Below are positions 12,916 through 24,882 of a DNA stretch of 64,000 nucleotides, one piece after another. This DNA is from Nicotiana tabacum. Lineage: Eukaryota; Streptophyta; Magnoliopsida; Solanales; Solanaceae. Each line of letters begins with the position of its first letter. The first letter of the stretch is position 1. The position numbers and the translations under genes are program-made. The DNA is taken from contig NC_134085.1 in NCBI RefSeq assembly GCF_000715075.1, forward strand, positions 158,376,178-158,440,177. The letters run 5' to 3'. The notes beneath the pieces were generated by a model. The model ran no database searches. It was given only the letters and a program-made list of their open reading frames with translations, and was not told the DNA's origin.

Positions 12916-13911
12916 GTCAGTTTACTGTCAAGAGCGGTTAGCTGAGATTTATATCTGAGAGATTGTTCGCCTGCACGGTGTCCCAGTTTCCATCATTTCA
13001 GATAGAGGTACTCGGTTTACATCGCAGTTTTGGAGGGCCATACAACGAGAGTTGGGTACTCAGGTTAAGTTGAGCACAAATTTTCACCCTCAGACGGACG
13101 GGGTAGTTCGAGCATAATATTCAGATATTGGAGGACATGTTACACACTTGTGTCATCAATTTTGAGGGTTCATGGGAACAGTTTCTATCGCTCGCCGAGT
13201 TTGCTTACAACAACAGTTATTAGTCAAGTATTTAAATGGATCCATATGAGGTTTTATATGGGAGACGGTGTAGATCTCCAGTAGGTTGGTTTGAGTTGGA
13301 AGAGGCTAGGCTTTTGGGTACAGACTTGGTTCAGGATGCTTTAGACAAGGTAAAAGTGATTCAGGAGTGGCTTCGTACAACTCAGTCGAGACATAAGAGT
13401 TATGCTGATAGAAAGGTTCTAGATGTGTCTTATATGGTTGGGGAGAAGGTTCTGCTGAAGGTTTCACCCATGAAGGGTGTTATAAGATTTGGGAAGAGGC
13501 ACAAGTTGAGCCCTCGAATCATTGGGCCTTTTGAGGTGCTTCGGAGGATTGGGGAGGTGGCTTATAAGCTTGCTTTGCAACCTAGCTTGTCGGGGGTGCA
13601 TCCAGTATTTCATGTTTCTATGCTCTAGAAGTATATCGGTGATCCGTATCATGTTTTGGATTTCAGCACGATTAAGTTGGATGGTGATTTGACGTATGAT
13701 GTGGAGCCGGTGGCTATTTTGGAGCGGCAGGTCCGAAAGTTGAGAACAAAGGATATAGCTTCAGTGAAAGTGAAGTGGAGAGGTTGGCCCGTGGAGGAGG
13801 CTACCTGGGAGACCAAGAGGGAGATGTAGAGAAAATATCTACACCTATTTGAGGCTTTAGGTATGTGTCTAGACTTGTTCGAGGACGAATGTTTGTTTAA
13901 GAAGGGGAGGA
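12916..13911 (+). pseudogene. E2 integrase C-terminal half plus chromodomain
   Basis: The reading after the deletion junction is RLAEIYI, stop, [18 protein letters not shown] (second catalytic Asp of the DDE triad present). HPQTDG follows, then a frame break exactly where the third catalytic Glu should lie. An open stretch at 13236-13628 carries MDPYEVLYGRRCRSP and the GPFEVLRRIG (GPY/F) module. At about 13700-13830 AILERQVRKL and VKVKWRGWPVEEATWE form a chromodomain. The tail FEDECLFKKGRM overlaps the PPT. Stops at 12956, 13626 and 13827 interrupt it. The chromodomain places it in the chromoviruses; integrase cannot be functional. Confidence 0.85.
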
Positions 13912-16800
13912 TGTAATGACCCGGCCGGTTTTTTCATGAGTTATAGCCCTGTTTTAGCCATTTCTATTTCCTTATGTGCTCTTCAGCTGTATTTTATCGT
14001 ATCTCATTAGTTGGCTCGGGTTCGGAGTGGGTTTTGGAGTAAATTGAGACACTTAGTCACTTTTGAGAAGGCTTAAGTTGGGAAAGTTGACCGAATGTTG
14101 ACTTATGAGTAAACGACCTTGGATTGGAATTTTGATAGGTTCGTTAGCTCCGCTAGGTAATTTTGGACTTAGGAGCATTTTCGGGATGTGATTTGGAGGT
14201 TCGGGGTAGAATTAGGCGTGAATTGGCGAAATTGGAAATATGACGACTTTGACGGGCAATGGAAAATTTGATATCCGGGTCAAAATGGAATTTCGGAAGT
14301 TGGAGTAGGTTCAACTTCTCATTTGTGACTTGTGTGCAAAATTTCAGGTCATATGGAAGTGATTTGATAGGTTTCGGCATTGTTTGCGGAATTTGGAAAT
14401 TTAGAAGTTCTTAGGCTTGAATCAGCATGTAATTTGGTATTTTGATGTTGTTTTGAGTGATTCGAAGGTTCGACTAAGTTCGAATGATGTTGTAGGATGT
14501 GTTGGTATGTTTGGCCGAGGTCCCGAGGGCCTCAGGTGAGTTTCGGGTGGTTATCAGATCACTATTTGGCTTTAGAAGTTGGAAGTATCTGATATGTGGT
14601 GTTGGAAAGTTGCCAGTCTCGGATCTTGGGAGTGCGGCCGTGGAGGAAATTTCGTGGAATGCGATGGTACTATGCGGCCAAGATCGGATTTCGCGGTCAG
14701 CGGTGAGGATTGTGCGGCCGTAGTGAATTTTATGCGGACCGCGGTGGGGAGTGTGCGGCCACAGTGAGAAATACGCAGACCATAGAATGGAATTTCAGAG
14801 AGCACTATATAAGCGAGGTTCAGGGTTTTATTTCACATTTTGGACTTTGGGAGCTCGGTTTGAGGCAAATTTTCGGGAATTGTCAAGAAAATCTTTGGGG
14901 TAAGTAATTCTAACTCGATTTTGGCTAATAATCATGAATACATCATCGATTTCATCATTTGATTAGTAATTTGGGATGGAATTTGTGGAAAATTTGTAGA
15001 GTTTCCTAAAATGAATCTTTGGAATTTGGAAGCTGATTCGAAGTCGGATTTGAGTGAAACTAGTACGGTTAGTCTCGTAATCGAGTGGGTTGTCGGATTT
15101 TGTGACTTTGGTTGGATTTCGAGACATGGGCCCAGGGCCGACTTTTGAGTTGACCTTTTGACTTTTAGCCTAAAGCTTAGCATTTTCTTATGAGATTGAT
15201 TCATTTAGCTCGTATTGATTATATTGAATTGTTTATGGCTAGATTCGAAGCATCCGGAGGTCGATTTGAGAGGCAAAGGCATCGCGGAGTAGGATTTGGC
15301 TTGGTTGAGGTAAGTAACGCTTTCAAACTTTGTTCTGAAGGTTTGAAACCCCGAACTACATGTCATGTGATTAGTATTAAGGTGACGCACATGCCAAGTG
15401 ACGGGTGTGCATGCAGGCACCATGAGAATTGTGGCATGGTTCACACCATGGCACCGTTTAGTGAGTCTTTCTCATTGATATTCGTGTTTCCATCGTGTGA
15501 TTAAGTAAATGAGCTGTAAATCAGACTATGTATCTTGTTAGGGCTTTTCGCTGATACTGTTGGGACCTGAGTGGTCCTTTTCTTGTTGTCATCTCACTGA
15601 TTTCATTGATATCATGTGCTCAGTCATATTCATACATTTCATGTCACTTCTCAGTCTCAGATGTTATTTATTTGCATATCATATCATTGTTCCGGGCTAG
15701 TTTCATGTCATTGGTGATCCCGCGGTGAGACTAGAGAGTGATGACTGAGTGAGGCCGAGAGCCTGATTATGAATAACAGTTATTGGGTCGGGCTGCACGC
15801 CACAACGATTATAATAATGATTATAATAGTGCTTAGGCTAAAGGAGCCCCTCTGAAGTCTGTAACACACCCACAGTGAGCGCGGTTGATTATAATCAGGG
15901 ATGGATCTTCCCTTGGTATGGAGATGGATCTTCTCCATGAGGCTGGATTGGCCTGTTTTTCCTCGGTACTGGAGACTGATAATTAGTGATGTATATATTC
16001 TGTGATGGATTTTCCCTGGTCCATGTGAGCCATATACAGTACCGAGTGGTTGTGAGGTTATTATCATTATCTGGAGATGGATCTTCTCCATAGGGCTGGA
16101 TTGCCCTTCCTCAGTATTCAGTGACTGCTGTCAGAGATGTATATATATTCTGGGATGGATCTTCCCTGGGTTGTATGAGCCATATACAGTACTGAGTGGA
16201 TGAGCACTTGGAATTGTGCGCACATGTGGCACTCAGTATGGTGCATTACATATAGCATGTGCATTGACATGTAGATGTAGCAAGGTTATACTCCTTTACC
16301 ATGTTCATATTCTGTACGTTATTTCTATTATTCCTGATGAGGTTGAGTTCGTCACTACCTCTCAGTCCATAGTTTGGACTCATTACTTACTGAGTTGGTG
16401 TACTCACGTTACCCCCGGCACTTTGTGTACAGATCCAGGTACTTTCGGTTCCAGTGGCAGTCATTGATCGAGGTTGCAGGCTTTGGAGATTGTTGAGGTA
16501 TATGCATAGCGTTCGCAGGCCTTGACCCTCCTCCTCTATTCTAGATGCGTTTCATATGTATTTAGTAAACATTGTAGTACACTATGCTATTTCTCTAGAT
16601 GCTCATGTACTGTGTGACACCCTAGTTTTGGGCTGGTTGATTTCATATTATGAATTTTTCCTTATATTTTAAACAGTTTATTTTAAATATTCTGCAAAGA
16701 TTTCCATCTTTAGTATTGTGGTTTTGGATTACATTGAGTCGAGACTGGCCTAGTTCCACGATATGCGCCATCACGATGGGTTGAGTTTTGGGTCGTGATA
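13912..16800 (+). repeat. E2 3' LTR (2.9 kb)
   Basis: Starts TGTAATGACCCGGCCGG after the purine tract AAGAAGGGGAGGA and ends GTCGTGATA. It contains the CpG-rich block (14625-14790) and a repeat block around 15780-16200 with ggatggatcttccctgg and gagatggatcttctccat units. It also has a reverse-complement copy of the gtgcagcccgatcc-type word (gggtcgggctgcacgcc at 15785). The 5' LTR lacks most of 15400-16240. Confidence 0.85.
15890..16185. repeat. Short repeats in E2 3' LTR
   Basis: Two to three diverged units of roughly 150 bp: gagatggatcttctccat-(ga)ggctggattg-ctcagtatt/ctcggtact-gatgtatatattctg-ggatggatcttccctgg-atgagccatatacagtac. The units sit within the part of the LTR missing from the 5' copy. 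Confidence 0.65.
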
Positions 16801-17609
16801 GTTTCACTTAATTACAACCTCCAACCAGAGAACAAAATTTTTCATCGAAAATCCAAGACTAGTAATCACGTAGGGCATGAAAACATAAACTAAAATTTGA
16901 GAATTTTTTTATGCACAAATATACCAAACACACAAATCATTAGTCATCCAGAATATCAAATAGAGGATTTCACTTTCTTACAAAATAATTATATCAGGTA
17001 TACCTCGTAAGACCTAGTCAATAAAATCATACATCTCTATTATTGAATTTAATATAACAACATGTCTACTTACTAATAGCCAATGTGTAAACCCATTATA
17101 TCACCAGTATTTAATCATGGAGACTATGGGGAGTCACTCCCCACCACCATTGAATTAAAAACGAATTAAAATTATTAAGAGATAATTTCTAGAAAATTAA
17201 AAAAAAACATCCAAAACACAATCCAAACGACCTCAAAATGCCAAAGAACACCATGATTCACTGTAAATCAGTGGGGGTTTTCTCATCACATCGTTTCCGA
17301 TGGACCCACCAAATTTTAGCTCAATCAGAGTCCGTCAAGTTCATTGACCTCCAAAAACACCGACAGTTCGGTCAAAATCGAGTTTTGCGTTTTTCTGAGG
17401 TTTACCTAAAAAATACAGATCATCTCAATCAAATATCAATAAAAAAACAGATATCTCATGATTAGAAGAATAATCCAAAATTTTGCACAGTTAATTCACA
17501 AAACAATAGTGTAGTTTTTTAGAAAACAACATATACATATAATCAAAAACGCACATAAACATGATATTCTTGTTCCATGAAAAACCTAGTTAACAAATTA
17601 GATGTGAAT
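16801..17609 (-). mobile_element. E3 interior, right part (non-coding leader)
   Basis: Continuation of E3 after the E2 insertion. AT-rich, with the third copy of the roughly 170 bp motif (about 17205-17385) and no credible ORF. It ends at the PBS of E3. Confidence 0.5.
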
Positions 17610-17623
17610 GGGCTCTGATACCA
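17610..17623 (-). promoter_or_regulatory. E3 primer-binding site
   Basis: The minus strand reads TGGTATCAGAGCCC, separated by two bases from the LTR end ATCCAACA. It is an initiator tRNA-Met type PBS, and it defines 17626-18936 as the 5' LTR of a minus-strand element. Confidence 0.8.
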
Positions 17624-17625
17624 AT

Positions 17626-18936
17626 TGTTGGATTATTATATGCAGCAAAAGCATTCCCAATATCAAAATCACATATAATCTAGACAACTAGTATAACGGG
17701 ATTTCACAGGTTACCTATTGAAGCGTGAACATGGCTCTTCAGTCACATGAGCCTTCAATTTCACATCGTCTCGTTTAAATCTCCACCACCCCCACGATCA
17801 TGGTCTCCGAACATTCCACGGTCTTCTACTGTATTACCCAAATAATATCCCAAAATAGTAATTTCGTGTGGGCAAAATTTTCTAGGAAAATATGGCTGAA
17901 ATTCGGCCACCATGTCTAACTCCCTTTAGGTGGAAAACCTTATATATTTATAGCACAAGTTTTAAGGGTTAAAACCCTTTTCCACAACTTGTTGGATTTT
18001 CTTTTCCACCAGAAAAAGGATCCTTTTATTTCCTATTATTTAGGCACAACAGGAATCACAAAATTTAATTAACAAGACTTCCAATTATGGAATTAATTTT
18101 TAATTTTCGAAATTAATATCCACCATAATTAATTACGAATTATTCCACTAAAAATCATAATTTCACTCATAATTCAACTTCGAAATTTATTCATTAAATC
18201 TTATTTAACTTCCCATGTTAAGATTCAAATACTAGTCAATTAAATTAAATTAAATTACTGACGATTTAATTTATTGATTATTTCCTTTAGACTTTCGCTT
18301 AACTTATTTCATGTGTCGGATACAAAATTTACCAGCCGGGTTTACACATGAAAGCTTATAAACTTTCATAAAGGTGTATTATCAATCTCTAAACCGAGAC
18401 ATGAATTCCATCAACTGACTATTACTTCGCCAATGTACATTATTATTATCCAATTTACTAGGCATATTGACCCACGAAAGAATCTCGCCTTTTAATAAAT
18501 CAAAACAATAATAATATACACAGCTAATAATAATTATATCAAGATTAAGAGTATAAGTACATTTAATGGCTAGAATAAAATATTTATCTCTACTTGGTCC
18601 GTTCAGTACATACAAAATGTATTAGCACAAGAAGTTGGAATTAAACCATTCCCATAATCAAAATAAATTATATTTAATCTTGTGCTACAATCATCCATGA
18701 TGGTTTGTCCAGTTCCATCAATAAATTGTGAACTCAAACTTTATACTTATAAGAACTGATGATTTAATCTTCCGTGTATAAGCTAAACTATATACACTAA
18801 ATCATCTACTATATAAGCAAATGACACAGACTAATATATGATATGTTTAAAACTTTATTAAAATTGGATAAATAATTATTACATAATAAATACTATATCT
18901 AAACCAAACCCATGGTTAATAGTATATATCCCAATA
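17626..18936 (-). repeat. E3 5' LTR (about 1.3 kb), Copia-like
   Basis: The plus-strand start TGTTGGATTATTATATGC and end TATATCCCAATA give an LTR that on the minus strand begins TATTGGGATATA (TG mutated to TA). A TATA-like box on the minus strand (TATAAATATATAAGG) lies at about 17940-17958. Its partner 3' LTR is not in the window. It abuts the truncated LTR of E4, into which E3 seems to have inserted. Confidence 0.7.
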
Positions 18937-19963
18937 GCTAGAACTATGAGCAAGACATATTTGATGTCTTTGATCTTTTAATGAATATTCCAAGAGTTTT
19001 ATGAAATTTTGGAGATCGTATATTTAATCTCTTTGTGCATATTCTGAGAATTTATGGAATTGCTTAGATGGTTTTTGAAGGACATATGTAGCCTTATTTA
19101 TAGGCATGAATTAGAGTTTGTGTGGAGTAACCACCAGGTAACTCTAATGGACTCATCTTGTAGAGGCCCTAGTCCAAAATTTTGTTATATACTAATTGAC
19201 AAATTTTCAATATCTACAAATGCTCCCTACTTCATGGTTTGTCGGAGTGTAGGCTTGTCAAAGCTTGAAGACGAAACTTAAATTACACCTTAGACCTTGT
19301 GTTGACAACGTGTGCTAAATTTCGACGAACAAGGACAAAGAGATATTGCCCCCAACTGGTTTTTGGAATTTGCAGACCTCACTTTACGAGAAGAAGAGAT
19401 GAGGGAAGAAATAGTCTCACTGGGCGTGTCAATTTATTTGCAGTAAATGTGTGCAGAAAAATAAATCTGCAATCACAAACAGCTACAAAGAAAAAAGGAT
19501 TTTATTGATAAACATTGCGGGTTACAACTCTGTTTATTCCTTGATTCTTCTCTCCGATTTGTTATCTGTAATTCGAGTGCCTTAGCGACATATTTCTCGA
19601 ATATAGGATGATATGCATCTCCGTGATGTATTTGATGATCAAGAAGCATGTAACAATACTTCATTTGGATCTTGAATGTTGCTAGAACTTCGAGCAAGGC
19701 AGTTGACATATGTTTGATCTCTTAATGAATATTCCAAGAGTTTTATGAAATTTCATAAATCGTATATTTGATCTCTTTGTGTGTATTCCGAAAGTTTATG
19801 AAATTGCTGAGATGGTTTTTGAAGGACATATGCAACCTTATTTATAGGCATGAACTAGAATTTTGGGTGAAGTAACCACCAAGTAATCCTAATGGGCTCA
19901 TTACAAGGCCCTAGTCTAAATTTTTGTCACGTACTAATTTGACAAATTTTCAAAATATCTACT
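18935..19963 (-). mobile_element. E4: TRIM-like miniature LTR element
   Basis: A direct repeat (about 18935-19218 and 19679-19963) flanks a tiny interior. The minus strand reads, from right to left: an LTR (19963 to about 19439) with TATA box CTATAAATAAGG at about 19836-19848, then a PBS-like TGACACGCCCAGTGAGAC at about 19416-19433. A leader of about 200 bp follows, then the purine-rich GAAGTAGGGAGCATT just before a second LTR start TGTAGATATTG at 19218. The second LTR is cut at about 18935 by E3. The interior is only about 220 bp, so there is no coding capacity. Confidence 0.6.
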
Positions 19964-20378
19964 ATAACTATGTGAAAAGCTTACTAATTATTGGTGATGA
20001 CAAACCAGAACTTGTCTGTTGGGAACAAAGTTTAGGATCACATAACCTCAAAGCTGCCCAACCTTATTCCTCATTATCTTTCCCTTGATTTTGCTTTTGT
20101 TTTTCTTTTTTTAATTTGGATTTTTCTCCTTTGCATTTGTGCCTAAACTCTAATAATGTGAGAGTAGAGCGACGAAAAGATAGTAAGTATAGATTTTTAG
20201 TGAGCATTGAAAAATATCTAAATGTAGTTAGCTAGGTGCCGATGTAGTGCGAGTTCAAGAAAGCACGTTCTAACAAATTCATAACTAAATGTACTTTACC
20301 ATGTTTTAATAACCTTTTTATTGGCCATTAATAAACTAATATAAACCTCATAAATCAGAGTATGAAATTAGAAAGAAC
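19964..20378. other. Unannotated AT-rich interval
   Basis: About 400 bp between E4 and the TSD of E5. No ORF, RNA gene or repeat recognised. Confidence 0.5.
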
Positions 20379-20383
20379 AAAAG

Positions 20384-20580
20384 TGTGATGAAAACAATAA
20401 AAGAAGAAGAACAATATTGTAGCGAAAAAGAGAGAGGAAATTCTTATTGAATTATGTGATGAATTACAATGGAATAGAACCCTCTATTTATAGGGAGAGA
20501 GCGACTTAGCCACCAAGTAATAAACCCTAGAATCTCTCTAAATATAGACATTCACCATAAATAAAATTTTATTTATAACA
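20384..20580 (-). repeat. E5 3' LTR
   Basis: The minus strand begins TGTTATAAATAAAATTTTA after the purine run GAGGGAG (plus 20581-20587). A TATA box CTATAAATAG lies at plus 20484-20493. It is near-identical to 31042-31237. Confidence 0.9.
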
Positions 20581-20802
20581 CTCCCTCGGAATGTCTATTC
20601 AACATATAATGTGCCTCGTTAAAACCTTAACTAAAATAAAACCCAATGGGAAAAATAATTCTAGAAAAGGAAAAAGAGTACACATATCTAATAATACGCC
20701 TTTCGGTTGCCTCGTTAAAAACCTTGCAAGGAAAACTCAGTGGGACAAAATCTTGTAAGGGAAAAAGAGTGCAACACACATTAACTCCCCCTAATGAGAG
20801 CG

Positions 20803-23684
20803 TCAATTGATATCCTTGAGCCTTCGCATCCCAATCTTGTACACTAGCTTCTTGAAGGTTGACGTCGGTAGAGATTTGATGAACAAATCAGCCATATTAT
20901 CACTTGAACGAATTTGTTGCACATTAATATCACCATTCTTTTGAAGCTCATGTGTGAAAAATAACTTTGGTAAAATGTGCTTTGTCTTATCTCCTTTTAT
21001 GAATCCTCCCTTCAATTGGGCTATGCATGCTGCATTATTTTCATACAAAATCGTGGGTAATTTGTCACACTTCAAACCACATTTGTCTCGAATAAGATGT
21101 ATTGTAAACCTCAACCACACACATTCTCGACTTACTTTATGAATAGCAATTATCTCAGCATGATTAGATGAAGTAGCCACAATTGATTACTTAGTCGATC
21201 ACCAAGATATGACAGTGCCTCCACAGGTAAACACATAACCTGTTTAAGACAGAGCCTTGTGTGGGTCAAATAAATACCCAGCATCGGCATAATCAACAAG
21301 ATCAGGACTGCAATTATTGCCATAAAATAAGCCTATATCGATAGTTCCTTTTAGATACCGTAATATGTGTTTGATTCCATTCCAATGTCTCCTTGTAAGA
21401 GCAGAGCTATATCTTGCTAAGACATTAACTGAAAAGGTTATGTCAGGCCTTGTAGTATTAGCAAGATACATTAGTGCACCAATTGCACTAAGCTATGGTA
21501 CTTCAGGACCAAGTAGCTCTTCATTCTTTTCCTGAGGTCGGAATGGATCCTTATTCACATCAATTGATCGAACAACCATCGGAGTACTTAATGGATGTGC
21601 TCCATCCATGTAAAACCGTTTCAATACATTTTCTATGTAGGCAGATTGATGAACAAAAATTCTGTTTGCCAAATGTTCAATTTGCAGACCAAGACATAAT
21701 TTTGTCTTTCTGAGATCTTTCATCTCGAGTTCCTTCTTTAAACAATCAATTGCCTTTTGGAGTTCTATAAGAGTTCTAATAAGGTTTATGTCATCAACAT
21801 ATATGGCAAGTACAACAAATTCCGATGTTGTTTTCTTTATAAAAACACATGGGCAAATGGCATCATTTATATAGCCTTCCTTTAATAAATACTCAATAAG
21901 ACGATTATACCACATTCGTCCTGATTGCTTTAGACCATACAAAAATCTTTGCAATTTGATTGAAAACATTTTTCGGGACTTTGAATTATGTGCGTTAGGA
22001 ATTTTAAATCCCTCAAAAATTTTCATGTATATCTCATTATCAAGTGAGCCATCAAGGTAGGCGGTAACAACATCCATTAAATGCATATCAAGCTTTTTAT
22101 GGACATTATAACTAATGAGATAACGAAACGTTATAGCGTCCATAACAGGTGAATATGTCACTTCATAATCGATACTAGGCCTTTGTGAAAATCCTTGTGC
22201 AACAAGGCGTGCCTTATATCTTTGTACCTCATTTTGCTCATTCTTCTTGCGTACAAAGACCCATTTATAGCCAATAGGCTTAACACCATTAGGTGTTTGG
22301 ACTACAGGCCCCAAAACATCATGTTTCGCTAGTGAATTCAACTCTGATTAGATTGCTTCTTGCCATTTTGGCCAATCAAGTCTTTGTCGACATTCTCCAA
22401 CAGATTGAGGTTCAAGATCCTCACTTTCTTGCATTATGCTAGATGCAACATATGCAAAGACATAATCCACCACTATATCCATTCGATTCAAATTTGTCTC
22501 AATATCGATTGGATTTATTGATAGTTCCTTATTTTCTTGAGTCTCGAGCTCAATGGATTCCTCATGGATCTTTGAATTTATTAAATCGTCAATTTCTTCA
22601 TGAGATTCTTTCGTAGTGTCATTTTGATTATTTGTTTTCCTTTTTCTAGGATTTTTGGAACCTAATGGTCTGCCACGTTTTAGGCGTGCTTTTGACTCAT
22701 TAGCTATGACACTAGAAGATTGTCCAATAGGGACATCAATACGGATTGGAACATTCTCTGTAGGGATATGTGATTTTGTTATCCTTTTCAAATTTGTAAA
22801 TGCGTCTGGCATTTGATTTGCTATTCTCTGCAAATGGATAATTTTTTGCACCTCTTTTTTACAAATAGAGGCACGTGGATCAAGATAAGATAATAATGCA
22901 TTTTTCCATAAAATTTTCCGTTTGGTTTCACCAACTTCTCCCCCTAATTTTGGGAAAAGTGTCTCATCGAATCGACAGTCTGCAAATCATGCAGTAAACA
23001 AATCCCCCATCAATGTTTCGAGGTAGTGAATAATGGAGGGAGATTCAAATCCAACATATATTTCTAACCTTTTTTGCAAACCCATTTTGGTGCGATATGG
23101 CAGTGCTACAGACACATATATTACGCATCCAAAAATTCTTAAATGGGATATATTAGGTTCATGACCCAAAACTAATTGCAACGTGGAATATTTATGATAA
23201 TTTATCAGTCTGAAATGAACTAGCATTGCTGCATGCAAAATGGAGTGACCCCAAACAGAAATGGGTAACCTCGTTTTCATGAGTAATGGTCTTGCAATCA
23301 ATTGCAGACGTTTAATTAAAGACTCTACAAGGCCATTTTGAGTGTGAACATGGTCTACAAGATGTTATACTTTTATCTCAATTGATAAGCAATAATCATT
23401 AAATGCTTGGGATGAAAACTCAGCAGCATTATCAAGTCTAATAGACTTAATTGGATTATCGGGGAATTATGCCCGTAATCGAATTATTTGTTCCATTAAT
23501 TTGAAAACGTGAGGTTGCGTGATGACAATAGGTACACATGAGACAATCCAGAAGATGCATCTATTAAGACAATGAAATATCTAAATGACCCACTAGGTAG
23601 GTGAATAGGTCCACAAATGTCCCCTTGAATACGTTCCAAAAATGTAGGGGACTCAATTCCAACCTTTGTTGGTGATGGTCTAAT
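20803..23684 (-). pseudogene. E5 pol remnant: integrase, reverse transcriptase, RNase H
   Basis: Read right to left. At 23684-22987 come integrase parts (IRPSPTKVGIESPTFLERIQ, GDICGPIHLPSGSFRYF). At 22851-22348 lies the linker with RGRPLGSKNPRKRK. At 22341-21493 the RT (YKWVFVRKKNEQNEVQRYKA, VDVVTAYLDGS-type block, catalytic YVDD in AIYVDDINL). At 21471-20803 the connection and RNase H (YLANTTRPDITFSVN, ATSSNHAEIIA, NNAACIAQLKGGFIKGDKTK). The function was reverse transcription and integration of E5. Stops break it, including TAA at 22345 in the EAI-x-SELNSL stretch and a TGA and a TAA near 21185-21200. Several of these are one C-to-T change from CAA or CGA. The integrase-side reading stops at the E6 insertion. 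Confidence 0.9.
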
Positions 23685-24690
23685 TGTTATCTTGTATGAG
23701 TCCACCAAACTGTAGAGTACCTGGTCCTATATGAGATAATGCTGAGAATGCTACAAAAACTGAAAGTAAAGAAGACAAGGAATTTTACGTGGAAAAATTC
23801 TACACAAGGGGATAAAAAAACCATGACCTACTCTTGTAGGCTTTTAATTTTATTAACTTGCAATCTCCCTATTACAAGGCACTTTGCAATAACCCTATTA
23901 CAAAAACTTCAATTAACTTGTGATGGTCTCACCACAAGCCACTTTATAACTCTCCTAGTTACAAAGGTTTTAAACTTATGACTATTCCTAGTCACAACAT
24001 AAACTCGAAAGTTTACGGATTTTTGGTTTTTTCCTAAGACAAAGCTTCTAAGAAAGCAAACTAGGAAATACAATGAAGAACAAATAACAAGATTACAACT
24101 CAACTACGTATGTACATAAACTCATTAAGAAACTGATCCTTAGTGGTGTTGTCTTCTTGTTCTTGACACACCAGTGACTTCAATGTCGGATGAACACTGT
24201 TATGCTTGAGAGAATATCACTGAATGCACAAAAAGGTTGTGCCTTGAACCAGGTTGTTATATCACAAAAGACATCACAATAGATAGTGATGCCAATTCTT
24301 AGTACACGTATTGTCTGCACAGTCACTTTTGTGCAGTTGCGTTCCAGCTGGATAGTCGACTTGTACTTCTATTAGAGAACACTAACGAACCAGGTCCTAG
24401 TTTTGTTCCTCCTCTGTAATAGTTGTGAGATAGTCACTTTCTGCTGTTATGTTCCAATTGTACAGTTGACTTGTACTTCTATTGGAGAACCCTAAGGGAC
24501 CAGGTCACCAGGTTCCTGTTGTGTTCCTCCCTGTGATCGTTCATTCATGTGCTGATTTTCAGACTGGACCAAGTCAGTTGAAATGTATACCATGTGGGCC
24601 AGGTTCTTTATCTGGTTCTTCACAACAAGTTTGTTAGATCATCAAAACATAAGAAGCATAAGGCAAAGACATTGAAAACCCATTAATGAC
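23685..24690 (-). repeat. E6 3' LTR
   Basis: Homologous to the solo LTR E8 (35065-36641). Shared blocks include tccaccaaactgta, ttttacgtggaaaaat, ccatgacctac.cttgtaggc, the short repeats around ttacaa..cactttg, and atctggttctt..agtttgttagatcatcaaaacataag. It is shorter than E8 because several internal duplications are absent. The outer end near the PPTs is uncertain (24690 to about 24757). Confidence 0.7.
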
Positions 24691-24758
24691 AAACTTAGGC
24701 ATATATAGTATTTATTTAGAGTAGAAATAACCAGATAAGATACCGGAAACTACAAAAA

Positions 24759-24882
24759 GTTCCCCCTTAATCTCAGATCTCTTTTTTCTTTTTGATTCCC
24801 CCTTAATCTTAGAGCTCTCTTGAAATATGATATTCCAAACTACACAAATTTCCCCTGAAATCTTATATTCTTCCCCCTTTTG
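24759..24882 (-). promoter_or_regulatory. Multiplied polypurine tracts of E6
   Basis: The minus strand carries GATTAAGGGGGAAC (24759-24772), GATTAAGGGGGAATC (24794-24808), TTTCAGGGGAAAT (about 24849-24861) and AAAAGGGGGAAG (24871-24882) just upstream of the 3' LTR. Repeated PPT-like tracts at this place are a published hallmark of Sireviruses. Confidence 0.65.

Larger units (their letters stand above)
9562..16800 (+). mobile_element. E2: chromovirus (Ty3/gypsy, Tekay-like) deletion derivative
   Basis: A complete two-LTR insertion: 5' LTR 9562-11739, PBS 11743-11759, gag remnant, fused integrase plus chromodomain remnant, PPT 13899-13911, 3' LTR 13912-16800. The flanks GCTTC (9557-9561) and GTTTC (16801-16805) form a TSD with one mismatch. 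The interior is only about 2.2 kb because the zinc knuckle, protease, RT, RNase H and integrase N-terminus are missing. It inserted into E3. Confidence 0.9.

Noticed and set aside
15780..16091. 103-codon minus-strand ORF
   Set aside because: Composed of repeat units inside the E2 3' LTR.
22687..22720. Possible nuclear-localised host protein from RGRPLGSKNPRKRK
   Set aside because: The motif lies in the normal linker between integrase and RT of Copia pol, in frame with both.
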